64,000 bases of DNA, taken from NCBI GenBank assembly GCA_036381615.1, contig DASVCL010000069.1, positions 1-64,000 of the forward strand, given 5' to 3'. A program made the position numbers and the translations under genes. The notes below the pieces were generated by a model that saw nothing but the letters and a program-made list of their open reading frames with translations, was not told the DNA's origin and did not search any database. Source of the stretch: CALANV01 sp036381615 (GTDB lineage Bacteria > Pseudomonadota > Alphaproteobacteria > CACIAM-22H2). This document shows, piece by piece, positions 25,704-34,045 of the stretch; the first letter of the stretch is position 1, and every line of letters starts with the position of its first letter.

Positions 25704-26806
25704 GGCTGTCTCAGGCAAAGATTGGGGGCGGGATCGAAGCCGGGCGGCGGCGTTGCGCCGGGCGGCACGATCGCGAGCGCCTTGAACAGCGTGCCCATTC
25801 CGCCCTCGCCGATCAAGCGCTCGTATGCGGACGCGATGTCGCGGCGTTGCGCCGCCGTCGCGCGCCGCAGGAGCATCGCCGCGCGCGCGGCAATGCCCAG
25901 GCGATGAAGAAATATGCCCTGCGGCACCGGGCCATAGACATCGGCGCCGGCCTCGCGCGCGACGCGGGCAAGCGCGACGAAATCGACGTGCGCGGTCAGG
26001 TCGCTGCCGCCGGGGTCGGCCAGCGGATCGACTTTCCGATGCCGCCGCACGGCCTGCAGCGTGTCGCCGATACCGCTCGTCATCGGGCCGTAGTCGATCG
26101 CGAGTGCGGCACCGCCGGCCCGAACGCGGCGCGCAAGCTGCGCGGCGATCTCGCGCGACGCCGGACTGATCTCGACGACCGCGCCGACCGGTGCGGACCG
26201 GTGTGCCGGTTCGAGTTCCGGATCGTCGACGCGCGGACCGGGGACGAATGCAAAGCGGCCCGAGGTGGCATCGACGCCGACACATCGCACGCGCCACCCA
26301 TCGGTGCCGCGCACGAATTGCTGGACCGGCAGCGCATCGAAGAATTCGTTCGCGATGATGACCGCCGGACCGTCTGGCACGGTGGCGAGCGAATCGTGCC
26401 ATGTCGGACTCGCCTCCCGCAGTGCGGCGGCCTGCAGCGCCCGAAGGCGCGGATTGATCTCGACGAGATGGAGGTCGATCGCGGTGCGGAACGCCGGCAG
26501 CGCCTGGCCTGCGGCGCGCAGTGCGTCGCGCATCAACGTGCCGCGCCCGGGGCCAAGCTCGACCAGCCGGACCGGACGCGGCTGACCCGTGCTCAGCCAG
26601 ATCTCGGCCGCCCAAAGGCCGAGCAGCTCGCCGAACATCTGACTGATCTCCGGCGCGGTAATGAAATCGCCGCCCGCGCCGATGGCCTCGGCACGGCGGT
26701 AATAGCCGTGCTCGGGATGCCCGAGGCACAGCGCCATGTAGTCGGCGACCGGAATGGGGCCGTCGCGCCGGATGCGGTCCGCGAGCAGCGCGCCCAGCGG
26801 AGTCAC
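25700..26806 (-). CDS. SAM-dependent methyltransferase, MidA/NDUFAF7 family
   Basis: 368 aa, with YMALCLGHPEHGYYRRAEAIGAGGDFITAPEISQMFGELLGLW, the strongly conserved MidA N-terminus, and SAM pocket LVELGPGRGTLMRDALR. ANEFFDALPVQQFV is the substrate-Arg region. The mitochondrial homologue NDUFAF7 dimethylates an arginine in the complex I subunit NDUFS2 during assembly; a matching role on NuoD is likely. It overlaps lgt upstream (ATGA, 26803–26806) and pgeF downstream. No nuo genes are in this window. Confidence 0.9.
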   Translation of the reverse strand: MTPLGALLADRIRRDGPIPVADYMALCLGHPEHGYYRRAEAIGAGGDFITAPEISQMFGELLGLWAAEIWLSTGQPRPVRLVELGPGRGTLMRDALRAAGQALPAFRTAIDLHLVEINPRLRALQAAALREASPTWHDSLATVPDGPAVIIANEFFDALPVQQFVRGTDGWRVRCVGVDATSGRFAFVPGPRVDDPELEPAHRSAPVGAVVEISPASREIAAQLARRVRAGGAALAIDYGPMTSGIGDTLQAVRRHRKVDPLADPGGSDLTAHVDFVALARVAREAGADVYGPVPQGIFLHRLGIAARAAMLLRRATAAQRRDIASAYERLIGEGGMGTLFKALAIVPPGATPPPGFDPAPNLCLRQP

Positions 26807-27624
26807 GTCGCGGGCTTCTCGAGCGGCAGCGGCGGCTGTCGGCGGCTTCTGACGATCAGATACGCGCCGATCAGCAGCATGGGCAGCGACAGGATCTGGC
26901 CCATCGTGACGCCGCCGAGGATGAAGCCGAGATGCGCGTCGGGCTCGCGGAAGAACTCGCTGATGATTCGCGCGACTGCGTAGCCGGCGAGGAAGGCGCC
27001 GCCCAGAGCACCCGGACGGCGCCGGATCTCCGTGCGGTGCGCAAGCCAGGCAAGCACGGCGAACAGCACCAGGCCTTCGAGCGTCGCTTCGTAAAGCTGG
27101 CTCGGGTGGCGCGGCTCGGGGCCGCCATGCGGGAAGACCATGGCCCAGGACACGTCGCTCGGCCGTCCGAAGAGTTCACCGTTGATGAAGTTGGCGATGC
27201 GGCCGAAGAACAGGCCGATCGGCGTTGCTGCGGCGACGACGTCGCCGAGGGCGAGGACGGGGATGCGGTGGCGTCGTGCGAACAGGCAGATTGCGAGGAT
27301 CACGCCGACGAGACCGCCGTGGAACGACATTCCGCCGCGCCAAAGGAACAGCACCTCGAGCGGATTGAAGATGTAGTAGCCCGGCTTGTAGAACAGCACA
27401 TAGCCCAGCCGGCCGCCGAGGATGATCCCGAGCGTCGCCCAGACGACGAAGTCGTCGATCGCGGCGCGATCCATCACGTGCGGTGGACGGCCGGCCAGAT
27501 GAATGACATAGCGCCAGCCGAGCAGAATGCCGGCGATATAGGCCAGTGCGTACCATCGAATTGCGAACGGACCGATCTCGATCGCGACCGGATCGATCGA
27601 TGGGAACGTCAGCGCAAAGGTCAT
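26803..27624 (-). CDS. lgt: Phosphatidylglycerol–prolipoprotein diacylglyceryl transferase
   Basis: 273 aa from ATG 27624, with a GTG directly upstream as alternative. Seven membrane helices fit the Lgt fold. Key stretches: IRWYALAYIAGILLGW, GGRLGYVLFYKPGYY, the catalytic-region GGMSFHGGLVGV, the signature GLFFGRIANFINGELFGRP, and HPSQLYEATLEGLVLF. It transfers diacylglycerol onto the lipobox Cys. Its stop overlaps the start of midA. The downstream lipoprotein at 24021–24869 would be a substrate. Confidence 0.96.
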   Translation of the reverse strand: MTFALTFPSIDPVAIEIGPFAIRWYALAYIAGILLGWRYVIHLAGRPPHVMDRAAIDDFVVWATLGIILGGRLGYVLFYKPGYYIFNPLEVLFLWRGGMSFHGGLVGVILAICLFARRHRIPVLALGDVVAAATPIGLFFGRIANFINGELFGRPSDVSWAMVFPHGGPEPRHPSQLYEATLEGLVLFAVLAWLAHRTEIRRRPGALGGAFLAGYAVARIISEFFREPDAHLGFILGGVTMGQILSLPMLLIGAYLIVRSRRQPPLPLEKPAT

Positions 27625-27792
27625 CACGGGCGCGAACTCTTCTGTTCGTTCAGTTCGGCGGTGGTTGCCGGGGCGTTATAGGCGCGCGGGTCAAGCTGTG
27701 CAACGACGCCAGCCATGCGATGTTGCGTACGGATGGAAACGCCGCCCATCGTCGTGGATAATCGGAAAACACGAGAACGTACGAGGTTACGC

Positions 27793-28083
27793 ATGCAGAC
27801 CGACAACCGCTTCCTGGACGACATTGCGCGCGCGGCGAGCGGCGCGCTCGGCGCGCTCGCCGGCGTGCGCACCGAAATCGAATCGCAGTTGCGCGGCATG
27901 ATGGAGCGCTGGCTGAAATCGCAGGACCTCGTAACGCGCGAGGAGTACGAGGTCGTCAAGGCGATGGCGACGCGCGCGCGCGAGGAGAACGAAATGCTCG
28001 CGGCGCGTGTGGCCGCGCTCGAGGCGGCACTGGCCGGTCGGATGGACGGCCCGGCGCCGTCGAGCGCGCCGGGCGGCGATTGA
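27793..28083 (+). CDS. ubiK: UbiK-type ubiquinone biosynthesis accessory factor (BMFP domain)
   Basis: A 96-aa acidic protein with the BMFP/UbiK plan: an amphipathic N-terminal helix (RFLDDIARAASGALGALAG), then a trimeric coiled coil ending in a tail. The motif DLVTREEYEVVKAMATRAREENEMLAARVAALEAAL is the family's Glu/Leu heptad region. ATG 27793 is the correct start; upstream codons are not conserved. In E. coli UbiK binds UbiJ and helps aerobic coenzyme Q assembly. No ubi genes flank it. Confidence 0.87.
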   Translation: MQTDNRFLDDIARAASGALGALAGVRTEIESQLRGMMERWLKSQDLVTREEYEVVKAMATRAREENEMLAARVAALEAALAGRMDGPAPSSAPGGD

Positions 28084-28277
28084 GCGGGTCGGCCCGGGAG
28101 CGCAAGAAATAATCCCCATAAATTTGGGTGTTCTGTCCGTTTTCGCCTTGCGTCCACGACTCGCCTCTGGCAACCTACATTCTGTTGTGTATCGCGATCG
28201 TCTTTTACACAACCTGTCGAAGATCGATCGCGGTTCCGGTGCCACGTTTCTCGGTTGCGCACTGGGAGGGCGCTTAA

Positions 28278-28781
28278 ATGCCAGACGTTTCGGCATCCAC
28301 CTTCGAGCAGAACCCTCATCCCCTTGATCTTGTTGAAGAAATAGCCTTCGCGAACGAATGGGCGTTCGATCGGACGAGTGACGACGAGCTGGTCGCGCAG
28401 ATGCCCGGTCGCTGGTGTGACTACCGGCTTTACTTCGGCTGGAGCCCGGACATGAGCGCCCTTCAGTTCTCGTGCGGGCTCGACCTCCGGGTACCCAAGC
28501 AGCGCCGCGGCGCGGTGAACGAGTTGCTGGCGCTTGCCAACGAACGCCTCTGGCTCGGACATTTCGAACTCTGTTCCGACGAGGACACGCCGATGTTCCG
28601 GCACACGGTCCCGCTTCGCGGCCTGCGGGGCGCATCAGTGGAGCAGCTCGAGGATCTGGTGGACGTCGCCCTCAACGAGTGCGAGCGGTATTACCCGGCG
28701 TTCCAGTACGTGATCTGGGGTGGCCGGTCCCCGGCCGAGGCGGTGGCCGCTGCCTGCCTCGATCCGCAAGGCGAGGCCTGA
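28278..28781 (+). CDS. YbjN domain-containing protein
   Basis: A 167-aa protein with the YbjN domain (type III-chaperone-like fold). Conserved points: ANEWAFDRTSDDELVAQMPGRWCDYRLYFGW, CGLDLRVPKQRRGAVNELLALANERLWLGHFELC, FRHTVPLRG and YPAFQYVIWGG near the C-terminus. YbjN proteins influence stress, motility and biofilm traits in enterics; mechanism unknown. The proC ATG follows 17 bp after its stop, so the two are likely one transcript. A 194-bp AT-richer leader lies in front. Confidence 0.85.
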   Translation: MPDVSASTFEQNPHPLDLVEEIAFANEWAFDRTSDDELVAQMPGRWCDYRLYFGWSPDMSALQFSCGLDLRVPKQRRGAVNELLALANERLWLGHFELCSDEDTPMFRHTVPLRGLRGASVEQLEDLVDVALNECERYYPAFQYVIWGGRSPAEAVAAACLDPQGEA

Positions 28782-28798
28782 CGCCGGAGTCCACATCC

Positions 28799-29617
28799 AT
28801 GACCCGGGATACGCCGTCGCTGCTGCTCGTCGGCTGCGGCAAGATGGGGGGCGCGCTTCTGGCGGGCTGGATCGAGCGCCGCATCGCCGATGCCATCGCC
28901 GTCATCGAACCCTCGCCCGAGGCCGTCGCGCCGTTTCGCGGCCGCGCCGGCGTGACGCTCTACGACGACCTGCGTTCGCTGCCGCCGGGGCTGGCGCCGG
29001 ACATCGTCGTCTTCGCGACCAAGCCGCAGGGTATCGAGGCGGTGGTGCCGGGGTATCGCCGCTTCGCGCCCGACGCCCTGTTCCTTTCGATCGCGGCGGG
29101 AAAGACCATCGCCTCGTTCGAGGCCATGCTCGGCGGCAATGCCGCGATCGTCCGCGCCATGCCGAACACGCCGGCGCAGGTCGGCCGCGGCATCACCGTG
29201 GCCTGCGCCAATGCCCGCGTGAACGCCGTGCAGCGTCGGTTCGCGGGCGCGCTTCTGGCCGCCGTCGGCGCCGTCGAATGGGTCGATGATGAGCGCCTGA
29301 TGGACGCGGTGACGGCCGTGTCCGGCAGCGGGCCGGCCTATGTGTTCCTCCTCGCGGAATGCCTCGCCGAAGCCGGGATCAAGGCCGGGCTTCCCGCCGA
29401 TCTCGCCGCCACGCTTGCGCGCGCGACGGTGGCGGGGGCCGGTGAGCTGCTCCATCGCGCGCCCGAACCGGCGGCGGTGCTGCGCAAGAACGTGACGTCG
29501 CCGGGCGGCACGACCGCGGCGGCGCTCGAGGTGCTGATGGGCGCCCAGGGCTTGCAGCCGCTGTTGACGGCGGCGGTCGCCGCGGCGACGCGGCGGTCGC
29601 GCGAGCTGGCCGGCTAG
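28799..29617 (+). CDS. proC: Pyrroline-5-carboxylate reductase
   Basis: 272 aa, the last step of proline synthesis with NAD(P)H. The dinucleotide loop LLLVGCGKMGGALLAGWI is at the N-terminus. IVFATKPQ and IVRAMPNTPAQVGRG are the cofactor and substrate region. The C-terminal signature (EVLRKNVTSPGGTT with proline-rich surroundings, here AAVLRKNVTSPGGTTAAALE) is intact. It shares a transcript with ybjN upstream (17 bp) and perhaps the YbaK gene downstream (25 bp). Confidence 0.95.
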   Translation: MTRDTPSLLLVGCGKMGGALLAGWIERRIADAIAVIEPSPEAVAPFRGRAGVTLYDDLRSLPPGLAPDIVVFATKPQGIEAVVPGYRRFAPDALFLSIAAGKTIASFEAMLGGNAAIVRAMPNTPAQVGRGITVACANARVNAVQRRFAGALLAAVGAVEWVDDERLMDAVTAVSGSGPAYVFLLAECLAEAGIKAGLPADLAATLARATVAGAGELLHRAPEPAAVLRKNVTSPGGTTAAALEVLMGAQGLQPLLTAAVAAATRRSRELAG

Positions 29618-29642
29618 GTCGGCGGACGGGCAGGGGCCGGCC

Positions 29643-30125
29643 GTGCGGCCATTGAGCGCGTCGGCGCAAAAGGTGCAGGACGCCCTCCTTGCACGCGGCT
29701 TTTCGAACAGGGTGATCGAGTTCGAGCAGCCGACGCGCTCGTCGGCCGAGGCCGCGGCGGCCGTGGGGTGCGAAGTCGCCGACATCGCCAAGTCGATCCT
29801 GTTCAAGGGCGCCGTGAGCGGCCGTCCCGTCCTGGTGATTGCGAGCGGCGCCAACCGTATCGACGAACGCAAGGTCGCGGCCGCAATCGGCGAACCGGTC
29901 GGCAAGGCAGATGCCGCGTTCGTCCGGGCGGCGACCGGCTATGCCATCGGCGGCGTGCCGCCCGTCGGTCATGCGCAGGCCGTCGTCATCCTGATCGACC
30001 GCGATCTCCTCATGCGGCAGAACCTGTGGGCGGCGGCCGGCACGCCGAATGCGGTATTTCCGGTGACGCCGGACGAATTGCTGCGCCTGACCGGCAGTCA
30101 GGTTGCGGACGTCGCACGCGCCTGA
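29643..30125 (+). CDS. YbaK/EbsC-type aminoacyl-tRNA deacylase
   Basis: 160 aa from GTG 29643. The INS superfamily trans-editing domain is present: FEQPTRSSAEAAAAVGCEVADIAKSILFKG with the catalytic Lys, and VIASGANRIDERKVA, which supports the pocket, then GYAIGGVPPVGH. Such enzymes remove wrongly attached amino acids (for YbaK, Cys from tRNA-Pro). Which tRNA it edits cannot be told from sequence. It follows proC after 25 bp. Confidence 0.88.
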   Translation: MRPLSASAQKVQDALLARGFSNRVIEFEQPTRSSAEAAAAVGCEVADIAKSILFKGAVSGRPVLVIASGANRIDERKVAAAIGEPVGKADAAFVRAATGYAIGGVPPVGHAQAVVILIDRDLLMRQNLWAAAGTPNAVFPVTPDELLRLTGSQVADVARA

Positions 30126-30197
30126 GGTGATGACCGGAACGGTTTGACTCCTGTCTCGTTCTCTTTACCGTTCAGCTCGCTAGGAGCGGAGGCGGGC

Positions 30198-30860
30198 ATG
30201 GCGGCGAGGAAGGGTCGAAAGAAGGCCGAGAAAGGCGAGGCGCGCGCACCGGCGGCCCAGGCCGGTGCCGGCGAGGTGGACCGCGCCCAGCGTATCATCG
30301 ACGCCACGATGGAGCTGATCGCGGGGCGGGGCTGGCGCAACATCGCCCTTGCCGACATCGCCGCCGCGAGCGGCCTGACCCTGGCTCAGCTCTATGCCAT
30401 CTTCCCGTCGAAGCTCGCAGTGCTCGACGCGTTCGAGCGGCGGATCAACGAGAAAACGCTCGAGGGCAGCGTCGAGGCCGAGGACTCGGTGCGCGACCGC
30501 CTGTTCGAGCTGATCATGCGTCGCCTCGATGCGCTGGCACCCTACAAGCCGGCCCTGCGCGCGCTGCCCAACGAGACGGTCCGGGATCCGAGCATCGCCC
30601 TCTATACCGGCCCGCGCTTCCTCAACGCCATGCGCTGGATCGGCGAGGCGGCCGGCCTCGAGACCGCCGGGCTCGGCGGCATCCTGCGGGTCAACGGCCT
30701 GGCGGCCGTTTACCTGACCACCCTCCGGGCCTGGCTGGACGACGACACGCCGGACAATACCCGGACGATGGCGGTCCTCGACCGGGCCCTGAAGCGGGCG
30801 GAGCTGTTCGTCCGCAGCCTGCCGCCGTTGCGTCGCCGGGGCGGTGCCGCCGCCGTATGA
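30198..30860 (+). CDS. TetR-family transcriptional regulator next to phasin
   Basis: 220 aa. ATG 30198 follows GGAGG (30188–30192). A lysine-rich N-terminal tail is followed by the TetR helix-turn-helix at residues about 37–80 (RIIDATMELIAGRGWRNIALADIAAASGLTLAQLYAIFPSKLAVLDAFERR). The ligand-binding region, RLDALAPYKPALRALPNETVRDPSIA and LNGLAAVYLTTLRAWLDDDTPDN-like, resembles COQ9-type TetR proteins rather than drug-efflux repressors. It ends 114 bp before phasin on the same strand, with several TTGC palindromes in that gap, so it is one candidate for their regulator. Confidence 0.85.
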   Translation: MAARKGRKKAEKGEARAPAAQAGAGEVDRAQRIIDATMELIAGRGWRNIALADIAAASGLTLAQLYAIFPSKLAVLDAFERRINEKTLEGSVEAEDSVRDRLFELIMRRLDALAPYKPALRALPNETVRDPSIALYTGPRFLNAMRWIGEAAGLETAGLGGILRVNGLAAVYLTTLRAWLDDDTPDNTRTMAVLDRALKRAELFVRSLPPLRRRGGAAAV

Positions 30861-30865
30861 CAGCT

Positions 30866-30879
30866 TTGCTGCACTGCAA
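30866..30879. promoter_or_regulatory. Palindrome TTGC-N6-GCAA, site 1 before phasin
   Basis: TTGC and GCAA arms enclose TGCACT. The same 4-6-4 layout recurs at 30927–30940. It is TGC-rich as in published PhaR operators of PHA regulation. It lies 9 bp upstream of the proposed −35. Confidence 0.5.
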
Positions 30880-30887
30880 AAAGTTTC

Positions 30888-30916
30888 TTGACGAAAAGTT
30901 GCGCAATGCCGATACT
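30888..30916 (+). promoter_or_regulatory. Sigma70-type promoter for phasin
   Basis: −35 TTGACG (30888–30893), a 17-bp spacer and −10 GATACT (30911–30916). Transcription would start near 30923, leaving a 50-nt leader with an AAGGGA ribosome site. A TTGCGCAA palindrome (30899–30906) sits inside the spacer. Confidence 0.5.
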
Positions 30917-30926
30917 CACGACGGTT

Positions 30927-30940
30927 TTGCAACTGTGCAA
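30927..30940. promoter_or_regulatory. Palindrome TTGC-N6-GCAA, site 2 before phasin
   Basis: TTGC and GCAA arms enclose AACTGT. It lies just downstream of the predicted transcription start, where a repressor would block elongation. Another TGCAGC/GCTGCA pair follows at about 30940–30962. Confidence 0.5.
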
Positions 30941-30973
30941 TGCAGCGAGATCCCCGCTGCAGAAGGGAACTCA

Positions 30974-31444
30974 ATGGCTCGTGCCGACACGCCGTTCATG
31001 GATTTTGACTTCGCCAAGGTGCTCAACCCGTCGAAGATGCTGACGGATTTTCAGTTCGACGGCTTCGACGTGGACGCCGTGCTCGCGGGCCAGCGCCGCA
31101 ACCTCGAGGCGATCACGGCCGCCCACCAGGCCGCCCTCAATGGATTCGAGGCCCTGACCCGGCGGCAGGCCGAGATGCTGCGCCAGGCGGTCGAGGAGAC
31201 CACGCGGGCCGTCAAGGAGATGCTCGCTGCCGGCAGCCCCGAGGAGAAGGCCACGCGCCAGGCTGAGCTCGCCAAAGAGGCCTTCGAGCGCGCCGTCGCC
31301 AACACGCGCGAGCTCGCCGACCTCGTCGCCAGGTCGCAGACCGAAGCGTTCGGCCTGCTCCACCGGCGCGTGTCCGAGGGCTTCGACGAGGTGAAGACCT
31401 ATATCGCCAAGCGCGCGGCGAAGAACGGTCAAGCCGCCGCCTGA
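30974..31444 (+). CDS. Phasin family protein
   Basis: A 156-aa polyhydroxyalkanoate granule-surface protein. MARADTPFMDFDFAKVLNP leads to VDAVLAGQRRNLEAITAAHQAALNGFEALTRRQAEMLRQAV, the Phasin_2 signature. The rest is amphipathic helix (EKATRQAELAKEAFERAVANTRELADLVARSQTEAFGLL) with Ala/Lys-rich end. ATG 30974 has AAGGGA upstream. A strong intrinsic terminator follows at 31484–31515. Regulation by a TGC-rich palindrome binder is suggested by the promoter. Confidence 0.9.
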   Translation: MARADTPFMDFDFAKVLNPSKMLTDFQFDGFDVDAVLAGQRRNLEAITAAHQAALNGFEALTRRQAEMLRQAVEETTRAVKEMLAAGSPEEKATRQAELAKEAFERAVANTRELADLVARSQTEAFGLLHRRVSEGFDEVKTYIAKRAAKNGQAAA

Positions 31445-31483
31445 GGCGTCGACCGACGTTGTAACGATTACCCTGCCACGACC

Positions 31484-31515
31484 GGGGCCGCCGATCGGCG
31501 GCCCCAACGTTTTTT
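31484..31515 (+). terminator. Rho-independent terminator after phasin
   Basis: A perfect 22-base palindrome (31484–31505; arms GGGGCCGCCGA / TCGGCGGCCCC) is followed by AACG and six Ts (31510–31515). It ends the phasin transcript and separates it from csaA. Confidence 0.85.
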
Positions 31516-31589
31516 CGCGCTCGAGGTGCCGAAGGTCGCGGCAGCCGCGGGTTGCATCCGGCGTGGCGCTGGCCCAGATTGCATGGGCC

Positions 31590-31928
31590 ATGACCACGAT
31601 CACCTACGATGACTTCGCCCGGGTCGACATCCGCGTCGGCACGATCATCGCCGCGGAACCGTTTCCGGAGGCGCGCAAGCCGGCGATCAAGCTCCGCGTC
31701 GATTTCGGGCCGGAGATCGGCATCAAGAAGAGCTCGGCCCAGATCACGGTGCACTACAAGCCCGAAAGCCTCATCGGCCGGCAGGTCGCCGCCGTCGTCA
31801 ACTTTCCGCCGCGCCAGATCGGCCCCTTCATGTCCGAGGTGCTGGTCCTGGGCTTTCCCGATGCCAACGGCGCCGTCGTCCTGATCGGGCCGGATTTCAA
31901 GGTCCCGGACGGCGGCCGGCTGTACTGA
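31590..31928 (+). CDS. csaA: CsaA-like tRNA-binding/secretion chaperone
   Basis: 112 aa from ATG 31590. It is a stand-alone OB-fold (EMAP-II/tRNA-binding) domain: DFARVDIRVGTIIAAEPFPEARKPAIKLRVDFGPEIGIKKSSAQIT, and VNFPPRQIGPFMSEVLVLGF. CsaA dimers act as chaperones for secreted precursors in Bacillus. The domain is also seen in Met-tRNA synthetase. It stands alone downstream of the phasin terminator and converges with the sensor kinase gene. Confidence 0.92.
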   Translation: MTTITYDDFARVDIRVGTIIAAEPFPEARKPAIKLRVDFGPEIGIKKSSAQITVHYKPESLIGRQVAAVVNFPPRQIGPFMSEVLVLGFPDANGAVVLIGPDFKVPDGGRLY

Positions 31929-31940
31929 TCCCGCGCGGCG

Positions 31941-33245
31941 CTATACCGGCATTCGGATACGGACGCGCAGGCCGTTGAGCGGCGAGTCGCCGAGCGTGAT
32001 CTCGCCGCCGTGGCCGCGCACGAAGTCGCGGGCGATCGTCAGCCCCAGGCCGACGCCGCCGGTCGCCGCATTGCGCGAGACGTCGAGCCGGTAGAACGGC
32101 TTGAACACGTCTTCGCGCGCATGCGGCGGAATGCCGGGGCCGTTGTCGTCGATGGTGATCTCGATCCAGCGGCCGCGCCGCGCCGCCTTCACCTGGACCT
32201 GCGTTCCGTGCCGGACGGCGTTGGCGATCAGGTTGTCGAAGCACCGCTTCGCGGCCTGCGGCCGGACCGGCACGACGAGGTCGCCGTCGGTCTCGACCTC
32301 GACCGCATGCCCCTCGCGCCGTTTGGCCGACGCGATGTCGCCGATCAGGCGGCCGAGATCGATCGGCTCCGGCTGCTCCTCGCCCTCGCCGCGCACGAAG
32401 GCCAGATAGCTGTCGACCATGCGTTCCATGTCGGCGACGTCGGCCTTGAGGCCGGCGGCTGACGGGCTGTCGAGCATGGCGAGCTCGAGCTTCATGCGCG
32501 TCAGCGGCGTGCGCAGGTCGTGACTGATGCCCGCGAGCATCTCGGTGCGTTGCGCGAGAAAGCGTCGGATGCGTTCGCGCATGACGATGAAGGCGGCGGC
32601 GGCCTGACGGACCTCGGCGGCACCGGCCGGGCGGAAATCGGAGTCGTCGCGCCCCTTGCCGAACTCCTCCGCGGCTGCGGCGAGACGGCGGATCGGGCGC
32701 ACCTGGTTGCGCATGAAGATCGAGGCGATCGCGAAGAAGACCAGGGACGAACCCACCATCCACATCAGGAAGATGTAGACGGTCGAGGTGAACAGGCGCT
32801 CGCGCTGCGCGCGCACGTTGAGGACGCCTTCCGGCAGCTGAACCGAAAGCGCGACCTCGCGCGGCAGGCTCCAGACGTCGAGCAGGAACGGGCGCCGGAC
32901 GCGCTCGTTGAGCGCGCGCACGAGGATCGGCTCGAGAATGCCGCTGCCGCGCTCCGGTCCGGTGTTGGCGAGGATGGCGTCCGGCTCCATCCAGGCGCGG
33001 ATTCCGACCGTCGTCTCGGCCGTCTGGAAGACCCAGGTGCGCCATTCGGGATCCGTGCTGCGGCCCAGCAGCTGCACGATCATCGCGACGTCGCCGGCCA
33101 GCCCGTGCGCAAGACGGCGGGTCACGGTTTCCCATACGCGATCATAGAAGACGAAGGCGGCGACCAGCTGCACGAGGACGAGCGGCGTGACGATGATGAT
33201 CAGCGCCCGGCCAAAAAGACTGCGCGGCATGTAGCGCTTCAGCAC
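31941..33245 (-). CDS. EnvZ-like sensor histidine kinase
   Basis: A 434-aa kinase with membrane helices at about residues 13–33 and 155–177, and a 120-residue periplasmic sensor between them. A HAMP linker follows (NQVRPIRRLAAAAEEFGKG). His242 in GISHDLRTPLTRMKLEL is the phosphoacceptor. The ATPase boxes are FDNLIANAVRHG (N), DNGPGIP (G1), FKPFYRLD (F) and GVGLGLTIARDF (G2). It is 31 bp downstream of the response-regulator gene and forms a pair with it. The signal is unknown; an osmotic or redox input is possible from the EnvZ resemblance. Confidence 0.94.
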   Translation of the reverse strand: MLKRYMPRSLFGRALIIIVTPLVLVQLVAAFVFYDRVWETVTRRLAHGLAGDVAMIVQLLGRSTDPEWRTWVFQTAETTVGIRAWMEPDAILANTGPERGSGILEPILVRALNERVRRPFLLDVWSLPREVALSVQLPEGVLNVRAQRERLFTSTVYIFLMWMVGSSLVFFAIASIFMRNQVRPIRRLAAAAEEFGKGRDDSDFRPAGAAEVRQAAAAFIVMRERIRRFLAQRTEMLAGISHDLRTPLTRMKLELAMLDSPSAAGLKADVADMERMVDSYLAFVRGEGEEQPEPIDLGRLIGDIASAKRREGHAVEVETDGDLVVPVRPQAAKRCFDNLIANAVRHGTQVQVKAARRGRWIEITIDDNGPGIPPHAREDVFKPFYRLDVSRNAATGGVGLGLTIARDFVRGHGGEITLGDSPLNGLRVRIRMPV

Positions 33246-33276
33246 GCGACCTCCAATCGTCCGCCGGTGGGTATCC

Positions 33277-33957
33277 CTAGTCCGTCCGCAGCAGGTAGCC
33301 GGCGCCGCGCACGGTGTGCAGGAACCGCGGCTGCCGCGGATCCGCCTCGATCTTACGCCGCAGGCGCGTCACCTGCACGTCCACCGTGCGCTCGCCGCCC
33401 GAGATTCGCGACAGCCGCAGAAGCTCGCGCCGCTCCACGGCCGTGCCGGCGTGCTGCGCCAGAACCTTCAGCAGCGATGCCTCGGCGGTGGTCAGCCGGA
33501 CGATGGCATCGCCGCGCCGCAGCTCCTCGCGCTTGAGGTTGAAGCGAAACTCGCCGAAGCTGACTTCGTCGACCGGGGCGACCGGCGGCGGTGCGCGGCG
33601 AAGAATCGCGCGGACCCGCAGCAGCAGCTCGTCCGGCTCGAACGGTTTGACGATGTAGTCGTCCGCGCCGCTCGCCAGCCCGCGGATTCGGTCCGGCGCC
33701 TCGCCCATCGCGGTGAGCAGCATGATCGGGACGTCCGTGGACGCGCGCAGCCGCCGCGTGAGATCCACGCCGTTCTCGCCCGGCATCATCACGTCGAGGA
33801 TGAGCAGATCGAAGGTGATCGCGTCGCACTTGGCCAGGGCCTCGGCGGCGTCGGCGGCCGTGGTGACGAGGAAGCCGTTCTTCGACAGATACTGGCGCAA
33901 CAGTTCGCGCAACCGCGCATCGTCGTCGACCACCAGGATGTGCGCGCTCTCCGTCAT
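33277..33957 (-). CDS. OmpR-family response regulator (PetR-like)
   Basis: A 226-aa regulator. The receiver domain has Asp12/13 acid pocket (VVDDDARLREL), phosphoacceptor Asp55 (LLILDVMMPG) and Lys in YIVKPFEPDELLLRV. The C-terminal OmpR winged helix follows (LTTAEASLLKVLAQHAGTAVERRELL, RTVDVQVTRLRRKIEADPRQPRFLHTVRGAGYLL). Position next to a MarR gene and ilvE matches PetR of Rhodobacter capsulatus, which is needed for cytochrome bc1 expression. The partner kinase follows 31 bp later. Confidence 0.93.
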   Translation of the reverse strand: MTESAHILVVDDDARLRELLRQYLSKNGFLVTTAADAAEALAKCDAITFDLLILDVMMPGENGVDLTRRLRASTDVPIMLLTAMGEAPDRIRGLASGADDYIVKPFEPDELLLRVRAILRRAPPPVAPVDEVSFGEFRFNLKREELRRGDAIVRLTTAEASLLKVLAQHAGTAVERRELLRLSRISGGERTVDVQVTRLRRKIEADPRQPRFLHTVRGAGYLLRTD

Positions 33958-34045
33958 CGGCGCGGGTCAGTATAGAGACGCTTGGCGGGCCGGCAAGCTG
34001 AACCGCCGTCGCAGGCGACGCGCGATCCCCCGTGTTCCGGGGCGT

